DNA from: Planctomycetales bacterium
GTDB lineage: Bacteria > Planctomycetota > Phycisphaerae > SM23-33
Assembly (NCBI GenBank): GCA_030592655.1
Contig: JAUVIQ010000015.1
Coordinates: forward strand, 1 to 26,612
Direction: 5' to 3'
DNA length: 26,612 bases
Shown here piece by piece: positions 1 through 7,013 of the stretch (positions are counted from its first letter, which is position 1; each line of letters starts with the position of its first letter). A program made the position numbers and the translations under genes. The notes under the pieces are model-generated. The model worked only from the letters and a program-made list of their open reading frames with translations, had not been told where the DNA came from and did no database searches.

Positions 1-150
1 ACGTGTGAAGATGTATCGTTATCTCTCATTCCAGTTGGTACATAAAATGGGGGCACGCCAAAGGCATGATCGAAAGCCGGCAGATGAGTGAAGTTGGAGC
101 GATAGCGGAAACCCCTTGGGGGCGAATCTGCCGGAAATTTTCCCGCCCGT

Positions 151-258
151 GCCTCCTGAAAACGTTGTTTGTTTTCGCAGCAAGCACCCACAACCTCCGC
201 TCCGCTACGGTTGAAGGTGCCACCCACCATCAACAATCCTTACCCCGGCCACCCGCCG
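151..258 (+). repeat. 108-bp direct repeat, copy 1
   Basis: The stretch begins GCCTCCTGAAAACGTTGTTT, runs through AAGCACCCACAACCTCCGCT and ends in CCCCGGCCACCCGCCG. It recurs with few differences at 449-556, exactly 298 bp downstream and the same length. Its middle (181-226) is the approximate reverse complement of 300-352, so copy 1 plus the next arm could fold as one large hairpin. Confidence 0.8.
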
Positions 259-299
259 GTAATTATCCACGAGGATGGAAGAATTGGTATGAAAAAAGT

Positions 300-430
300 G
301 TGGCACCTTCAAGCGAAGCGGAACGAAGTGGAGCGGAGCTTGTGGGTGCTTGTGCCGTGGCGCCACCTTCAAGTTGGAGCGGAGTTAGAGCGAAGCGGAA
401 ATGCCTTGGGTACGGAAACTTGTGGGTGCT
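300..430 (+). repeat. GA-rich inverted arms between the direct repeats
   Basis: Two forward arms lie here: GTGGCACCTTCAAGCGAAGC... ending in TTGTGGGTGCTTG (300-352), and CACCTTCAAGTTGGAGCGGA... ending in TTGTGGGTGCT (361-430). Each is close to the reverse complement of the middle of one flanking direct repeat, giving two back-to-back potential hairpins. The arm interiors have a roughly 5-bp period (AGCGA AGCGG AACGA AGTGG AGCGG). A related arm pair occurs at 25272-25368. Confidence 0.7.
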
Positions 431-448
431 CTGATACCGGCCAATTGT

Positions 449-556
449 GCCTCCTGAAGACGTTGTTTGTTTTCGAAGCAAGCACCCACAACCTCCGCTC
501 CGCTACGGTTGAAGGTGCCACACGCCATCAACAATCCTTGTCCCGGCCACCCGCCG
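449..556 (+). repeat. 108-bp direct repeat, copy 2
   Basis: Second copy of the repeat at 151-258, beginning GCCTCCTGAAGACGTTGTTT and ending TCCCGGCCACCCGCCG. It differs by scattered substitutions only. A further partial echo (CCCCGGCCACCCACCG, 574-589) follows and lies within the 3' end of the leftward gene, so the last codons of that gene come from repeat-like sequence. Confidence 0.8.
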
Positions 557-569
557 ACTTTCAACACTA

Positions 570-1115
570 CTAACCCCGGCCACCCACCGTGCGGACTACA
601 AGGCCATCTTCGAATGCGTTCCAGGCCCGAAAGTTACGCAGGACGAATGCACGCAGAAAGAGCGTTGCCGCCTCATAGAGCAGACGGTTTAACCACAAGG
701 AAAGAATGAATGCAATGAGAAATAGGTTTGCCCATAGCCCATCTATGACCCCGAGGATGGCTACTGCGATTGCTCCCACGAGCAGTAGCGTAATCAGTCC
801 GATCTTGGACCCACCACGAACGGACATTGAGGAGTACACGAACCAAGCAACGATTATACCTGGAATGGCGAGGAAGGCCCACCAGCGGAAGGCGAGAACC
901 GCGAAGACGCAACTGACAACCAGAGCCAAGTGTGTGCCGAGGAAACTGAGCCATACGACTGCTTTTTCGATGTACACGGGTTCCCCTGTGAGTTCTTCAA
1001 CGCAGTGAAATGAGGCATCGGTGTACAGCTTCCTCGCATATATGCGATCAACACCAACTAGAATGCTTCCCTGTTTTTCAGCCTCAACGAGCTCTCTGTG
1101 CTCCTGTTCAGTCAT
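570..1115 (-). CDS. Hypothetical multi-pass membrane protein
   Basis: I do not recognise this family. The start is placed at the ATG at 1115 because GGGGGAGGA lies just upstream; a longer frame to 1151 would run through a palindrome and is less likely. The 181-residue product has a soluble, charged N-terminus of about 50 residues. About four hydrophobic segments follow (roughly 51-72, 74-95, 103-120 and 122-145), then an amphipathic C-terminus. This predicts an inner-membrane protein with no catalytic motif that I can see. The last residues (VRTVGGRG) are encoded by sequence resembling the neighbouring repeats, so the C-terminus may have been altered by a repeat insertion. It is the last gene before the left-end repeats. 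A pair of palindromes upstream could be its operator. Confidence 0.6.
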   Translation of the reverse strand: MTEQEHRELVEAEKQGSILVGVDRIYARKLYTDASFHCVEELTGEPVYIEKAVVWLSFLGTHLALVVSCVFAVLAFRWWAFLAIPGIIVAWFVYSSMSVRGGSKIGLITLLLVGAIAVAILGVIDGLWANLFLIAFILSLWLNRLLYEAATLFLRAFVLRNFRAWNAFEDGLVVRTVGGRG

Positions 1116-1134
1116 GATTCCTCCCCCAAGTCGG

Positions 1135-1198
1135 TGGGCCAACTGGCCCACTGAACGAATTCACAGGACAGACATAATCCGCGGGCCAGTTGGCCTAC
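1135..1198. promoter_or_regulatory. Pair of GGCCAACTGGCC palindromes upstream of the membrane protein
   Basis: TGGGCCAACTGGCCCA (1135-1150) is a near-perfect palindrome. GGGCCAGTTGGCCTAC (1183-1198) repeats its core in reverse orientation, 48 bp away centre to centre. They lie between the leftward gene at 570-1115 and the end of the next gene, where an operator or promoter would be expected. I see no clear -35/-10 pair and do not know the binding protein. The nearby winged-helix-like protein (1652-2122) is a candidate by proximity only. Confidence 0.4.
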
Positions 1199-1216
1199 CC
1201 TACAACTTAACCCCAT

Positions 1217-1498
1217 TTAGATGGTCCTATCCCGCACCACTAACGCCGTTGGTCCTTCTTGGGGCCACTTATTGCGTCCGTTGTAGGCGCGTCGCAAACG
1301 AGGAAGCCCTCCTTTGTCTTGGCCGAGTTTCCTTAGGTTTAACATGTGATGCGAGAGTTTGGCAGGTTCTACTTCTTGCCCCGTGCGGGCGGTATACTCC
1401 TTGGCAAAATGCGTGAGAGTGTCGGGGTTACTCACCAAGCAATCACAAGTAATGCCATGGCTCACATACATCTCTACAAGTACTTCGTTTTGAAACAT
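1217..1498 (-). CDS. Small hypothetical soluble protein
   Basis: Unrecognised. The start is set at the ATG at 1498 because AGGAG lies 7 nt upstream; the frame stays open to 1558 but without a better start. The product is 93 residues: MFQNEVLVEMYVSHGITCDC, then a mixed helical middle (LTHFAKEYTARTGQEV) and a basic C-terminal half (LRKLGQDKGGLPRLRRAYNG) that could bind nucleic acid. No membrane segment or signal peptide is present. It is flanked by other small unknown genes on the same strand and by repeats, the sort of setting found in accessory or transferred DNA. An opposing frame (1346-1591) is judged a shadow because it lacks a ribosome binding site. Confidence 0.55.
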   Translation of the reverse strand: MFQNEVLVEMYVSHGITCDCLVSNPDTLTHFAKEYTARTGQEVEPAKLSHHMLNLRKLGQDKGGLPRLRRAYNGRNKWPQEGPTALVVRDRTI

Positions 1499-1590
1499 AA
1501 TGATACTCCTAATGCCTTGGTGCTTTTTGGCCTTGACGTAAGCCAAGGGAGACACCATAATTCACCAGAGACATTAACTAGATTTCGCTG

Positions 1591-1668
1591 AGGGCTCTGT
1601 CTCAGAGCCCGACTCAAGTAGCCGGCCCGGTACCATCGGGCCGGCTTTTCTTCAGGAACGCCCTGAAG
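1591..1668 (+). terminator. Cluster of three hairpins; the central one is terminator-like on the + strand
   Basis: Three successive inverted repeats are visible: GGGCTCTG/CAGAGCCC (about 1592-1610), GCCGGCCCG with loop GTACCAT and CGGGCCGGC (1621-1645), and TTCAGG/CCTGAA (1651-1666). Only the central stem is followed by a T-run (TTTTCTT, 1646-1652), and this is on the + strand. The annotated genes on both sides are leftward, so the polarity is odd. On the - strand the stems still lie directly after the stop codon of the gene ending at 1652 and may protect its 3' end. Confidence 0.55.
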
Positions 1669-2122
1669 CAGTTTCCGCATCTTCAGTTGGTGCGCCTTGC
1701 AGGCGACTAACTTGACCGTCAACTTCATTTTTGTATTTAGTCGGGCGTTTGCCCGCACCTTTCTCAATCACGACGATTTTCCCTTCTTCGGCGAGTCGTC
1801 TGAGGTAACTAGAAACCGAGGATCGGGCCGTCTTTTCTGTCAAGTCCGGATTATGGGTTTTTAGCCACTCTGCGACCTCTGGGGCAGTGAAGGTTTGATG
1901 TGCAGCATCTATTGCTTCCCGGATTGCCGCAGCAAGTTCGCCCCGCTTGACGCGTCGCCCACTAGCAGATAGTGATGCATCACCCTTTGGTTGCTTTAGC
2001 AATCGCCACACCTTTTCGATTGCCGCAATAATCTCTTTGTAATCCTTGAGCGCGTCGGCAACGGTCTTGTTATACTTATTTTTGGCTTCTTCTTTGAGTT
2101 TTTCGTACTTTCGTTGGTTCAT
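1652..2122 (-). CDS. Putative winged-helix DNA-binding protein
   Basis: 156 residues starting at the ATG at 2122, with AGGATG about 9 nt upstream. The first 45 residues are a lysine-rich helix (KYEKLKEEAKNKYNKTVADA), probably a coiled coil. Residues around 60-125 read as a winged helix: a helical stretch (ELAAAIREAIDAAHQTFTA), a recognition-type stretch (PEVAEWLKTHNPDLTEKTAR, SSVSSYLRRLAEEG) and a wing (KIVVIEKGAGKRPTKYK). The C-terminal 20 residues look disordered. I infer a transcriptional regulator or DNA-binding accessory protein; the domain call comes from pattern only. It is the first of the three small leftward genes and could bind the palindromes at 1135-1198. Confidence 0.6.
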   Translation of the reverse strand: MNQRKYEKLKEEAKNKYNKTVADALKDYKEIIAAIEKVWRLLKQPKGDASLSASGRRVKRGELAAAIREAIDAAHQTFTAPEVAEWLKTHNPDLTEKTARSSVSSYLRRLAEEGKIVVIEKGAGKRPTKYKNEVDGQVSRLQGAPTEDAETASGRS

Positions 2123-2595
2123 GGCCGTTTCATCCTATTGCGGCATTCGCCGTCTCTTTTTGCATTGTAAAGGGAGTGTATCAACGGCGAGGTACTATGG
2201 CAAGCAGAAAAAGTATTTTTTAGGAAAATATTTAGCGTTGTTTTTCGGTCTATTTTACGGATGCCGTGCATGGCAAGCAGGGGTGGCAACAAGGAGGAAT
2301 CGCAAGACACTGTGTTGTCGGACGTTATGTTGCTAATCGTTGCAAGGCGTACTGTGCATTTGTGCACCCTGCAAATAATCCGTGTAATCTATGGACAAAA
2401 TTTTGTTTTTGTTCGCGTTGTTCGCGGCTATTTTACTTCAAACGTAAAACTTTTCCCCGCCGCCGAGACGGTTACTTTGTCGCCGTGATATTAGGGACAG
2501 CCACCTATTTATGCCCCTGTTTTTTCTTTTTTGGACGTCCTGCCGGTAGCGGTTGGAAAACATGGGGACGTTACCTATGTTTTGCGGCATACAGC
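2123..2595. other. AT-rich intergenic region with REP-like motifs
   Basis: No gene is supported over these 473 bases. A leftward frame at 2119-2367 overlaps the preceding gene start and has no ribosome binding site. The base composition is clearly more AT-rich than the surroundings. Two similar motifs stand in the same direction: AGGGACAGCCACCTATTTAT (2493-2512) and GGGGACGTTACCTATGTTTT (2564-2583). The second is enclosed by a 7-bp inverted repeat (AAAACAT 2557-2563, ATGTTTT 2577-2583). No convincing terminator for the sigma factor gene ending at 2596 is visible. Confidence 0.5.
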
Positions 2596-4317
2596 CTACC
2601 GCATCAGGTCTGCGCTTATCGGCTGGAGCATTGAGCGGAGTTTGTCCATTGCGCGGCGTTCGATCTGGCGGACGCGCTCTTTGGACAGGCCCATCTGCCG
2701 GCTGATCTGTTCGAGCGTTCGGGTCCGCCCGGACGAATTGAACCCGAAATGCCCGACGACAATCGACCGCTCGCGGGCAGACAATTGCGCCAGCACCACC
2801 TCCAGCGAATCCCGCAATTCCGACAGCGAGCAGGCATGTGAGTCGTAACCGGAAAGCCCGCCAAGAAAATCCATTACCTCCTCGGTACCCGTAACGAAAT
2901 GGTCCAGACGGTAACGCTCCTTCGGTACGCTCCGGGCAAAATTCTTCATAATGGCCCACGAGGCGTAAGTGGACAACTTGAATCCACGGGAGTAATCGAA
3001 TTTCTCAACGGCCCGCATCAGCGAGACATTACCATCGCTGACTAACTCGAAAAGGGTCTGCGAACCGTGAAGGTGTTTGCGGGCGATCGAAACGACCAGC
3101 CTGAGATTGGCGCGAATAATCCGGTTTTTGACGACCTCGGACTGCGCAAGCGACCGTTCGATCTGCCGGAGGAGAGATGACCGCACATGATTGACATCCA
3201 ACTGCTTTCGCAGATGGTCTGCCCGGAATTTGAGGTAGTTGTACTTTTTGAACGCCCACCGTTCCTTCGCGGACGTCATCAACGGTAGTTCGTAGAGGCT
3301 TGCCAGGTAGGGCGGAAGTCCTTTCGGCGCGCGCATCAGTTTCGATTTGACGGATGGGTCGTCTTCCGGCGCTTCGGTGAGGATTGATTCAGCCGCCCCC
3401 GGCAGATCGAACTGCGGGTTATAAATGTAGTCGATTTTCCGTTCCAGCAGATGTCCGGCCCGCATCTCGTTGACGATGCGATAGATGCTGCCCCTGGTCC
3501 TTCCGTACCGCTGTGCCAGGGACCTGACGGAGATGCCGTTGAGAAAGCATCGATAGATGACTTCTCTGTCGCGGCCCTCAAGAGGCGCGTTGTGATCGCC
3601 GAAGATCGCTTCGGACGGTTTTCGACGGTCGTGATTGCGGATTGTATATCGGATGGTTTCGGGCGCTCTTCCTGTTTTGATCGATAGACGCTTGGAGACC
3701 TCCATAAGGCAGCATTTGCTGCGTGAGACCATTCGCCTTGCCTGGCGGATGATGTCGCTTCGCTCGGATTTAGTCAGGCGGGTGAACCTTGCCGACCGAA
3801 GTATCAGTCGGCGTCGGCGCTTCGCAAAGGTGCGAATCGAACTTACAAGGAAGGCGATTCGCTTTTTACCGTTATCGAACACCATGCGCCTGGATACCAG
3901 TCCTCCCTTGCGCCATCGCTGGATTGTCTTGATTGAAACGCCGAATTTTCCCGCCAGCGACGGTATATCAAAAACACCTTCGTCGTAATCGGAAATCCCC
4001 AGGTCGAAACTGTCGCAGGTGTCAAGGATGAGCCGCCGGAGGTCCGGGATGAGGTCGTGCCCGCTGACGGGTCCGGTCGATCCACGCCTATGCGAACGAT
4101 AACCGGTCAGGCGGTACACGACAAATTCGTAGGGGTACTCAAGGTGCGGCTCGATAATTTCAAGGAGGGTTTCAGCCGAGTCGATATACCCCTTCCGCAG
4201 CCTCATCGGTCCGGCCTGCAATTGCCTGGCCAATTCCCCCACAGGTTCGCTCTGGTAGCCTTGCATAACGTCGAAACTCCTGCCGACTTCATTATCGCCC
4301 ATAACAATCAAAAACAC
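2596..4317 (-). CDS. Sigma-70 family RNA polymerase sigma factor with long N-terminal HTH extension
   Basis: 573 residues from a GTG at 4317. Alternatives are ATG 4302 (no ribosome site) and ATG 4266, which has AGGAG 10 nt upstream, so the start is uncertain. Residues 117-160 (IPSLAGKFGVSIKTIQRWRK) form a MerR-like helix-turn-helix. Residues 250-285 (LNGISVRSLAQRYGRTRGSI) form a second one. Residues 336-375 (YLASLYELPLMTSAKERWAF) resemble a degenerate region 1.2. Residues 395-465 are a clear region 2 (RANLRLVVSIARKHL, FKLSTYASWAIMKNF). Residues 510-565 are region 4 (LSARERSIVVGHFGF, GLSKERVRQIERRAMDKL). The roughly 45-residue spacer between regions 2 and 4 has no recognisable region 3. The family directs RNA polymerase to promoters; the extra HTH domains suggest additional DNA contacts or control (inference). 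Confidence 0.88.
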   Translation of the reverse strand: MFLIVMGDNEVGRSFDVMQGYQSEPVGELARQLQAGPMRLRKGYIDSAETLLEIIEPHLEYPYEFVVYRLTGYRSHRRGSTGPVSGHDLIPDLRRLILDTCDSFDLGISDYDEGVFDIPSLAGKFGVSIKTIQRWRKGGLVSRRMVFDNGKKRIAFLVSSIRTFAKRRRRLILRSARFTRLTKSERSDIIRQARRMVSRSKCCLMEVSKRLSIKTGRAPETIRYTIRNHDRRKPSEAIFGDHNAPLEGRDREVIYRCFLNGISVRSLAQRYGRTRGSIYRIVNEMRAGHLLERKIDYIYNPQFDLPGAAESILTEAPEDDPSVKSKLMRAPKGLPPYLASLYELPLMTSAKERWAFKKYNYLKFRADHLRKQLDVNHVRSSLLRQIERSLAQSEVVKNRIIRANLRLVVSIARKHLHGSQTLFELVSDGNVSLMRAVEKFDYSRGFKLSTYASWAIMKNFARSVPKERYRLDHFVTGTEEVMDFLGGLSGYDSHACSLSELRDSLEVVLAQLSARERSIVVGHFGFNSSGRTRTLEQISRQMGLSKERVRQIERRAMDKLRSMLQPISADLMR

Positions 4318-4526
4318 AAGGCGTCTCGCCGTCCTCTCTCAACGACGGACTTATGGTCTTTAAGAGAATAATGCACAAGCCGTGCCGGAAATTGCGGGCA
4401 TGGGTGCTGGTGAGTTATAACTGCTTATGGATAAAGGCGATAACGCTATAGGGGAGCGGTTGGCGCGAAACCCTCTCTTATGCCACTTGGTGGATATTAC
4501 CCAATCGTGCCCCCGTTTTTACCCTT

Positions 4527-4559
4527 TTAAAAAAAACCGACGGCCCTTGGGGCCGTCGG
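4527..4559 (-). terminator. Intrinsic terminator of the leftward gene block
   Basis: On the + strand an A-run (4529-4536) precedes CCGACGGCC (4537-4545), a 5-nt loop and GGCCGTCGG (4551-4559). Read on the - strand this is a 9-bp GC-rich stem followed directly by a long U-run, the classic factor-independent form. It lies 31 nt past the stop codon of the lipoprotein gene and closes the block of leftward genes that begins near 16702. Confidence 0.88.
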
Positions 4560-4589
4560 CTTTGGGTGCCATATTTACGAATCTTCTGG

Positions 4590-6197
4590 TTATTCGTATT
4601 CTACTTTTCCTGTTATAAGTTGTTTCAACTCGATTACGGATTTCAGATACGGCGAGTCTTCCTTATCGACCAACGCTTCATCGACAAACTCGATAGCCTT
4701 ATCGAGTACCTCTTTTTGCCCGGTCAGTTCGTAATGTCCGAGGTATGCGTTGGCGAGCATTGCCCGGCACATCCACAGATCATTTCTGGCATCGCCTTTG
4801 AGGTGTAAATTCAGGATTCTTTTTAGTTCGTTTTCGGCTTCTTTGTAATTTTCTTCCGCGAGGGTTTTTGTTTTGTCGGCATCGGCGAGGTATCCCTTCA
4901 GTTCATTTACGAGCGTTGTCGCTTCAGTAGAGGTTTGTTTCCCGATGGCGTCGGCGAGTATGGTGTTGGCTTGAGCGATGGCAATTTGTTGTCGGCGAAG
5001 GTCTCCGAGGATCAGGCTTGCCGAGCTCTTCTCTGTAATAATTGCCGTCAGAGACCGTTTGTCGCTTTGGCCCTGAAGTATCTCGTTGGGCTTGTCTGAA
5101 TTTTCCATAGCGGTGTTTGCCGCGTCGATCTGACTTCGGAGGGACGTTATGGCTTCACTGAGGCGTTTTACCGCATTGTCGAGGGCGTCAATCGCGAGTT
5201 TTTCCCGTTCGGAAATATCCTTGCAACATTTAACGACCTTTGCTGCGAGTTCCTTGGCCTCTTCTTGTCGCTTCGATGCCTGTTGTTGGGCGATCCTGAC
5301 ATCTTTCATTGTGCTGTGCCCGAAATCGGACATGTCCTTGAGGTGTTTCTTTACGGCAGCCAGTTTCGCCCTGGTGTCGGTCTGCTTCTGCTGAAGGCGT
5401 GCCTTGTTGAACTGGAGGACCTCAATTCTTTGTTGATTTCCGGCGATTTTACTGTTCTCGTCGTTGACCTTATTATCGATAACCTGGGACTGTTTGAACA
5501 GCGCCAGCCCCTTTGTTCCTCCGACTACGTCGCTTTCATCCCGGAGGGAACGGGATTTTTCCAGTCGTTCCGCGTTATCGCGGCTCATTTTTGTATTGGC
5601 TTTTTGTTTTGAGCGGATTTCTTCGTCGATTTTGCTGATGTCGGTTTCCACCCCGGTCAACTGTTTGGCGGTTTCGTCACGCAGGGTCGTTATCTCGTCC
5701 TTCGGCAGGTTGGCGAGTTTGTCGCCGAATTGGGCCTGTATCGAGTTGCTTCTGGCAAGGGCGATCTTATTATGCGAGCGCAATCGAAGGTCGTCGGCTT
5801 TGCAACGGAGGCAATCAACGGCGGTGCTGTAGTATTTTCCGACGGCGAGGTCGATTTTCCCGAGCAGGTGGATCGCGTCGGACTTTGTACTGATCGGCGC
5901 ATCGGGATTGTCCGCGATTGCCTTTTTCAGGATTTCTCTCGCCTGGGCGAATTTCTTCTCGGCCTGGGGATAATCAACAGGCCTGATCGTTGGCGTATCG
6001 ACGTCTCGGCTCGGTTGCGAGGTTGATTCGTCAATGTGCTGCGGATTGGTCAAAATGGTGGTAGCGTGATCCAAAAGCCTCCTGGCTTCGTCGATTTGAC
6101 TTCCCAGACGCTCGGAAGAGTCCCTTTTGGAATTACTGCATCCGACGAAGGCAACTCCCGCCAACAGCACAGTTATAAGGCATCTGCTATATCGCAC
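4590..6197 (-). CDS. Secreted lipoprotein, coiled coil plus C-terminal TPR-like repeats
   Basis: 535 residues from a GTG at 6197, chosen because GGAAGGAG stands 8 nt upstream and a good promoter lies further up. The N-terminus is a short basic region, a hydrophobic stretch (CLITVLLAGVAFVG) and Cys20, which reads as a lipoprotein signal (FVGC is a slightly loose lipobox). The body is strongly helical and rich in Lys, Glu and Gln, with long coiled-coil runs (around 160-340). The end (RNDLWMCRAMLANAYLGHYE, EVLDKAIEFVDEALVD) looks like a TPR pair. Two CxxC-like pairs (CLRC, and CC in VVKCCKD) are present. It is probably anchored to the periplasmic face of a membrane as a scaffold. It is the last gene before the terminator and may act with the Exb/VWA proteins; that link is inferred from position only. 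Confidence 0.75.
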   Translation of the reverse strand: MRYSRCLITVLLAGVAFVGCSNSKRDSSERLGSQIDEARRLLDHATTILTNPQHIDESTSQPSRDVDTPTIRPVDYPQAEKKFAQAREILKKAIADNPDAPISTKSDAIHLLGKIDLAVGKYYSTAVDCLRCKADDLRLRSHNKIALARSNSIQAQFGDKLANLPKDEITTLRDETAKQLTGVETDISKIDEEIRSKQKANTKMSRDNAERLEKSRSLRDESDVVGGTKGLALFKQSQVIDNKVNDENSKIAGNQQRIEVLQFNKARLQQKQTDTRAKLAAVKKHLKDMSDFGHSTMKDVRIAQQQASKRQEEAKELAAKVVKCCKDISEREKLAIDALDNAVKRLSEAITSLRSQIDAANTAMENSDKPNEILQGQSDKRSLTAIITEKSSASLILGDLRRQQIAIAQANTILADAIGKQTSTEATTLVNELKGYLADADKTKTLAEENYKEAENELKRILNLHLKGDARNDLWMCRAMLANAYLGHYELTGQKEVLDKAIEFVDEALVDKEDSPYLKSVIELKQLITGKVEYE

Positions 6198-6239
6198 TTT
6201 TACAGTCTCCTTCCCGGCATTTTTTCCACTGGTCGGATA

Positions 6240-6268
6240 CTTATATCACAATTATCTCTTACATGCAA
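6240..6268 (-). promoter_or_regulatory. Sigma-70-type promoter for the lipoprotein gene
   Basis: On the - strand TTGCAT (6263-6268) is followed by a 17-nt spacer and TATAAG (6240-6245), then 42 nt to the GTG start at 6197. Five of six bases match consensus at -10 and four of six at -35, with ideal spacing. The lipoprotein gene therefore need not depend on read-through from upstream genes. Confidence 0.6.
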
Positions 6269-6283
6269 CAGTTAGAATTTCAG

Positions 6284-6913
6284 TCAATGGGCGCTTTGCT
6301 TTTTCAGATTGTTCAGGCATTTAACGGCGAGGATGAGTTTCTCGGCGAGTTGGGCCGGTTTCCATCGGACCGGCGAGCAGATTATCACCGAGCGGTTATT
6401 TATCTGCAGATCGACTGGTTGGTCGTGGTAATCGCTGAACGCGTCGGCCATTGTTTTTGCGAATTCCATTCCCGATATTACCAACCACTGACCGATTCGT
6501 CCTGTGGACGTGCGTGCGATGAGTGGAACATGGTCGGTGTCATCGGCGCTCCACATCAGCATATCGGGCAGGTTGAGGTCCGTATCGGCTGCGATTACGC
6601 TGTATCGTCGCGACAAGCGGCGCGGGCCGTGACCGACCTCAAAATAATAATCAAACGCCCGCAGGCGCCAACCGTCGTAGCGACCGTGAATTATATTTTC
6701 AACCCGTCCGCTGTGCCCGGCTGACGCCAGAACGAATCTCGAATAATGCCTTGTCAGATCAAATGGGTCGTTCGGCGAAAACCTCATTCCCATTTCACCG
6801 GCGGCCCGTGAGAGCATATTCAAGCGGTGCCGACGGGACCATCCCATCCACGCCAATACAGCCACCCCTGCGGCCAATGCCAGAATCAGAATGAGCGGAA
6901 AAGCGAACTGCAT
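6284..6913 (-). CDS. Membrane-anchored hypothetical protein (DUF3137-like pattern)
   Basis: 209 residues with one N-terminal hydrophobic helix (FPLILILALAAGVAVLAWMG) and a basic stop-transfer sequence, leaving about 180 residues on the cytoplasmic side if the usual positive-inside rule holds. The stretch HGRYDGWRLRAFDYYFEVGH followed by a Ser/Arg-rich segment and a beta-rich middle resembles small bacterial proteins grouped near DUF3137. That resemblance is from memory and is tentative. No catalytic motif is visible. The ATG start at 6913 has no obvious ribosome site and is preceded by a repeat hairpin. Translation may be coupled to, or dependent on, structure in that spacer. Confidence 0.6.
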   Translation of the reverse strand: MQFAFPLILILALAAGVAVLAWMGWSRRHRLNMLSRAAGEMGMRFSPNDPFDLTRHYSRFVLASAGHSGRVENIIHGRYDGWRLRAFDYYFEVGHGPRRLSRRYSVIAADTDLNLPDMLMWSADDTDHVPLIARTSTGRIGQWLVISGMEFAKTMADAFSDYHDQPVDLQINNRSVIICSPVRWKPAQLAEKLILAVKCLNNLKKQSAH

Positions 6914-6917
6914 TTTG

Positions 6918-7011
6918 GTAATCGGTAATTCGTAATTGGTAACTCGTAATTCGTAATTCGTAACCAGGTATCGGGTCTTTTTTGACCAATTACCAATTAC
7001 TAATTACGAAA
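6918..7011. repeat. Intercistronic hairpin with heptamer-repeat arms (GTAATTC)
   Basis: The left arm (6918-6966) is about six 7-bp units: GTAATCG, GTAATTC, GTAATTG, GTAACTC, GTAATTC, GTAATTC. The right arm (6986-7009) carries the complement (CCAATTA, CCAATTA, CTAATTA, CGAAAC). The loop contains a T-run (6978-6983). It exactly fills the gap between two leftward genes and ends 3 bp from the stop codon at 7014. On the - strand the T-run reads as an A-run, so it is not a standard terminator. Confidence 0.75.
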
Positions 7012-7013
7012 CA

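Larger units (their letters stand above)
1..569. other. Non-coding, repeat-built left end
   Basis: No convincing gene is visible here. Open frames on both strands run through repeated DNA, lack ribosome binding sites and give Pro/Ser/Arg-rich translations resembling no family I know. The stretch consists of a 108-bp direct repeat (151-258 and 449-556), two oppositely oriented GA-rich arms between them (300-352 and 361-430), and a weaker similar piece near 90-115. It ends at the stop codon of the leftward membrane protein gene. Confidence 0.7.

Noticed and set aside
151..556. CRISPR array
   Set aside because: Only two long direct repeats with a 190-bp interval and inverted arms; no regular spacers and no cas genes.
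66..709. Several rightward frames in the left-end repeats
   Set aside because: They repeat the same peptide (NLRSATVEGAT) because the DNA is repeated, and lack start signals.
1346..1591. Rightward 81-codon frame opposite the small gene at 1217-1498, followed by a + strand hairpin
   Set aside because: The opposite frame has a strong AGGAG site; this one has none. The hairpin polarity keeps a small doubt, noted as a finding.
2119..2367. Small leftward frame upstream of the winged-helix-like gene
   Set aside because: It overlaps the start of that gene, has no ribosome site and a composition unlike a folded protein.
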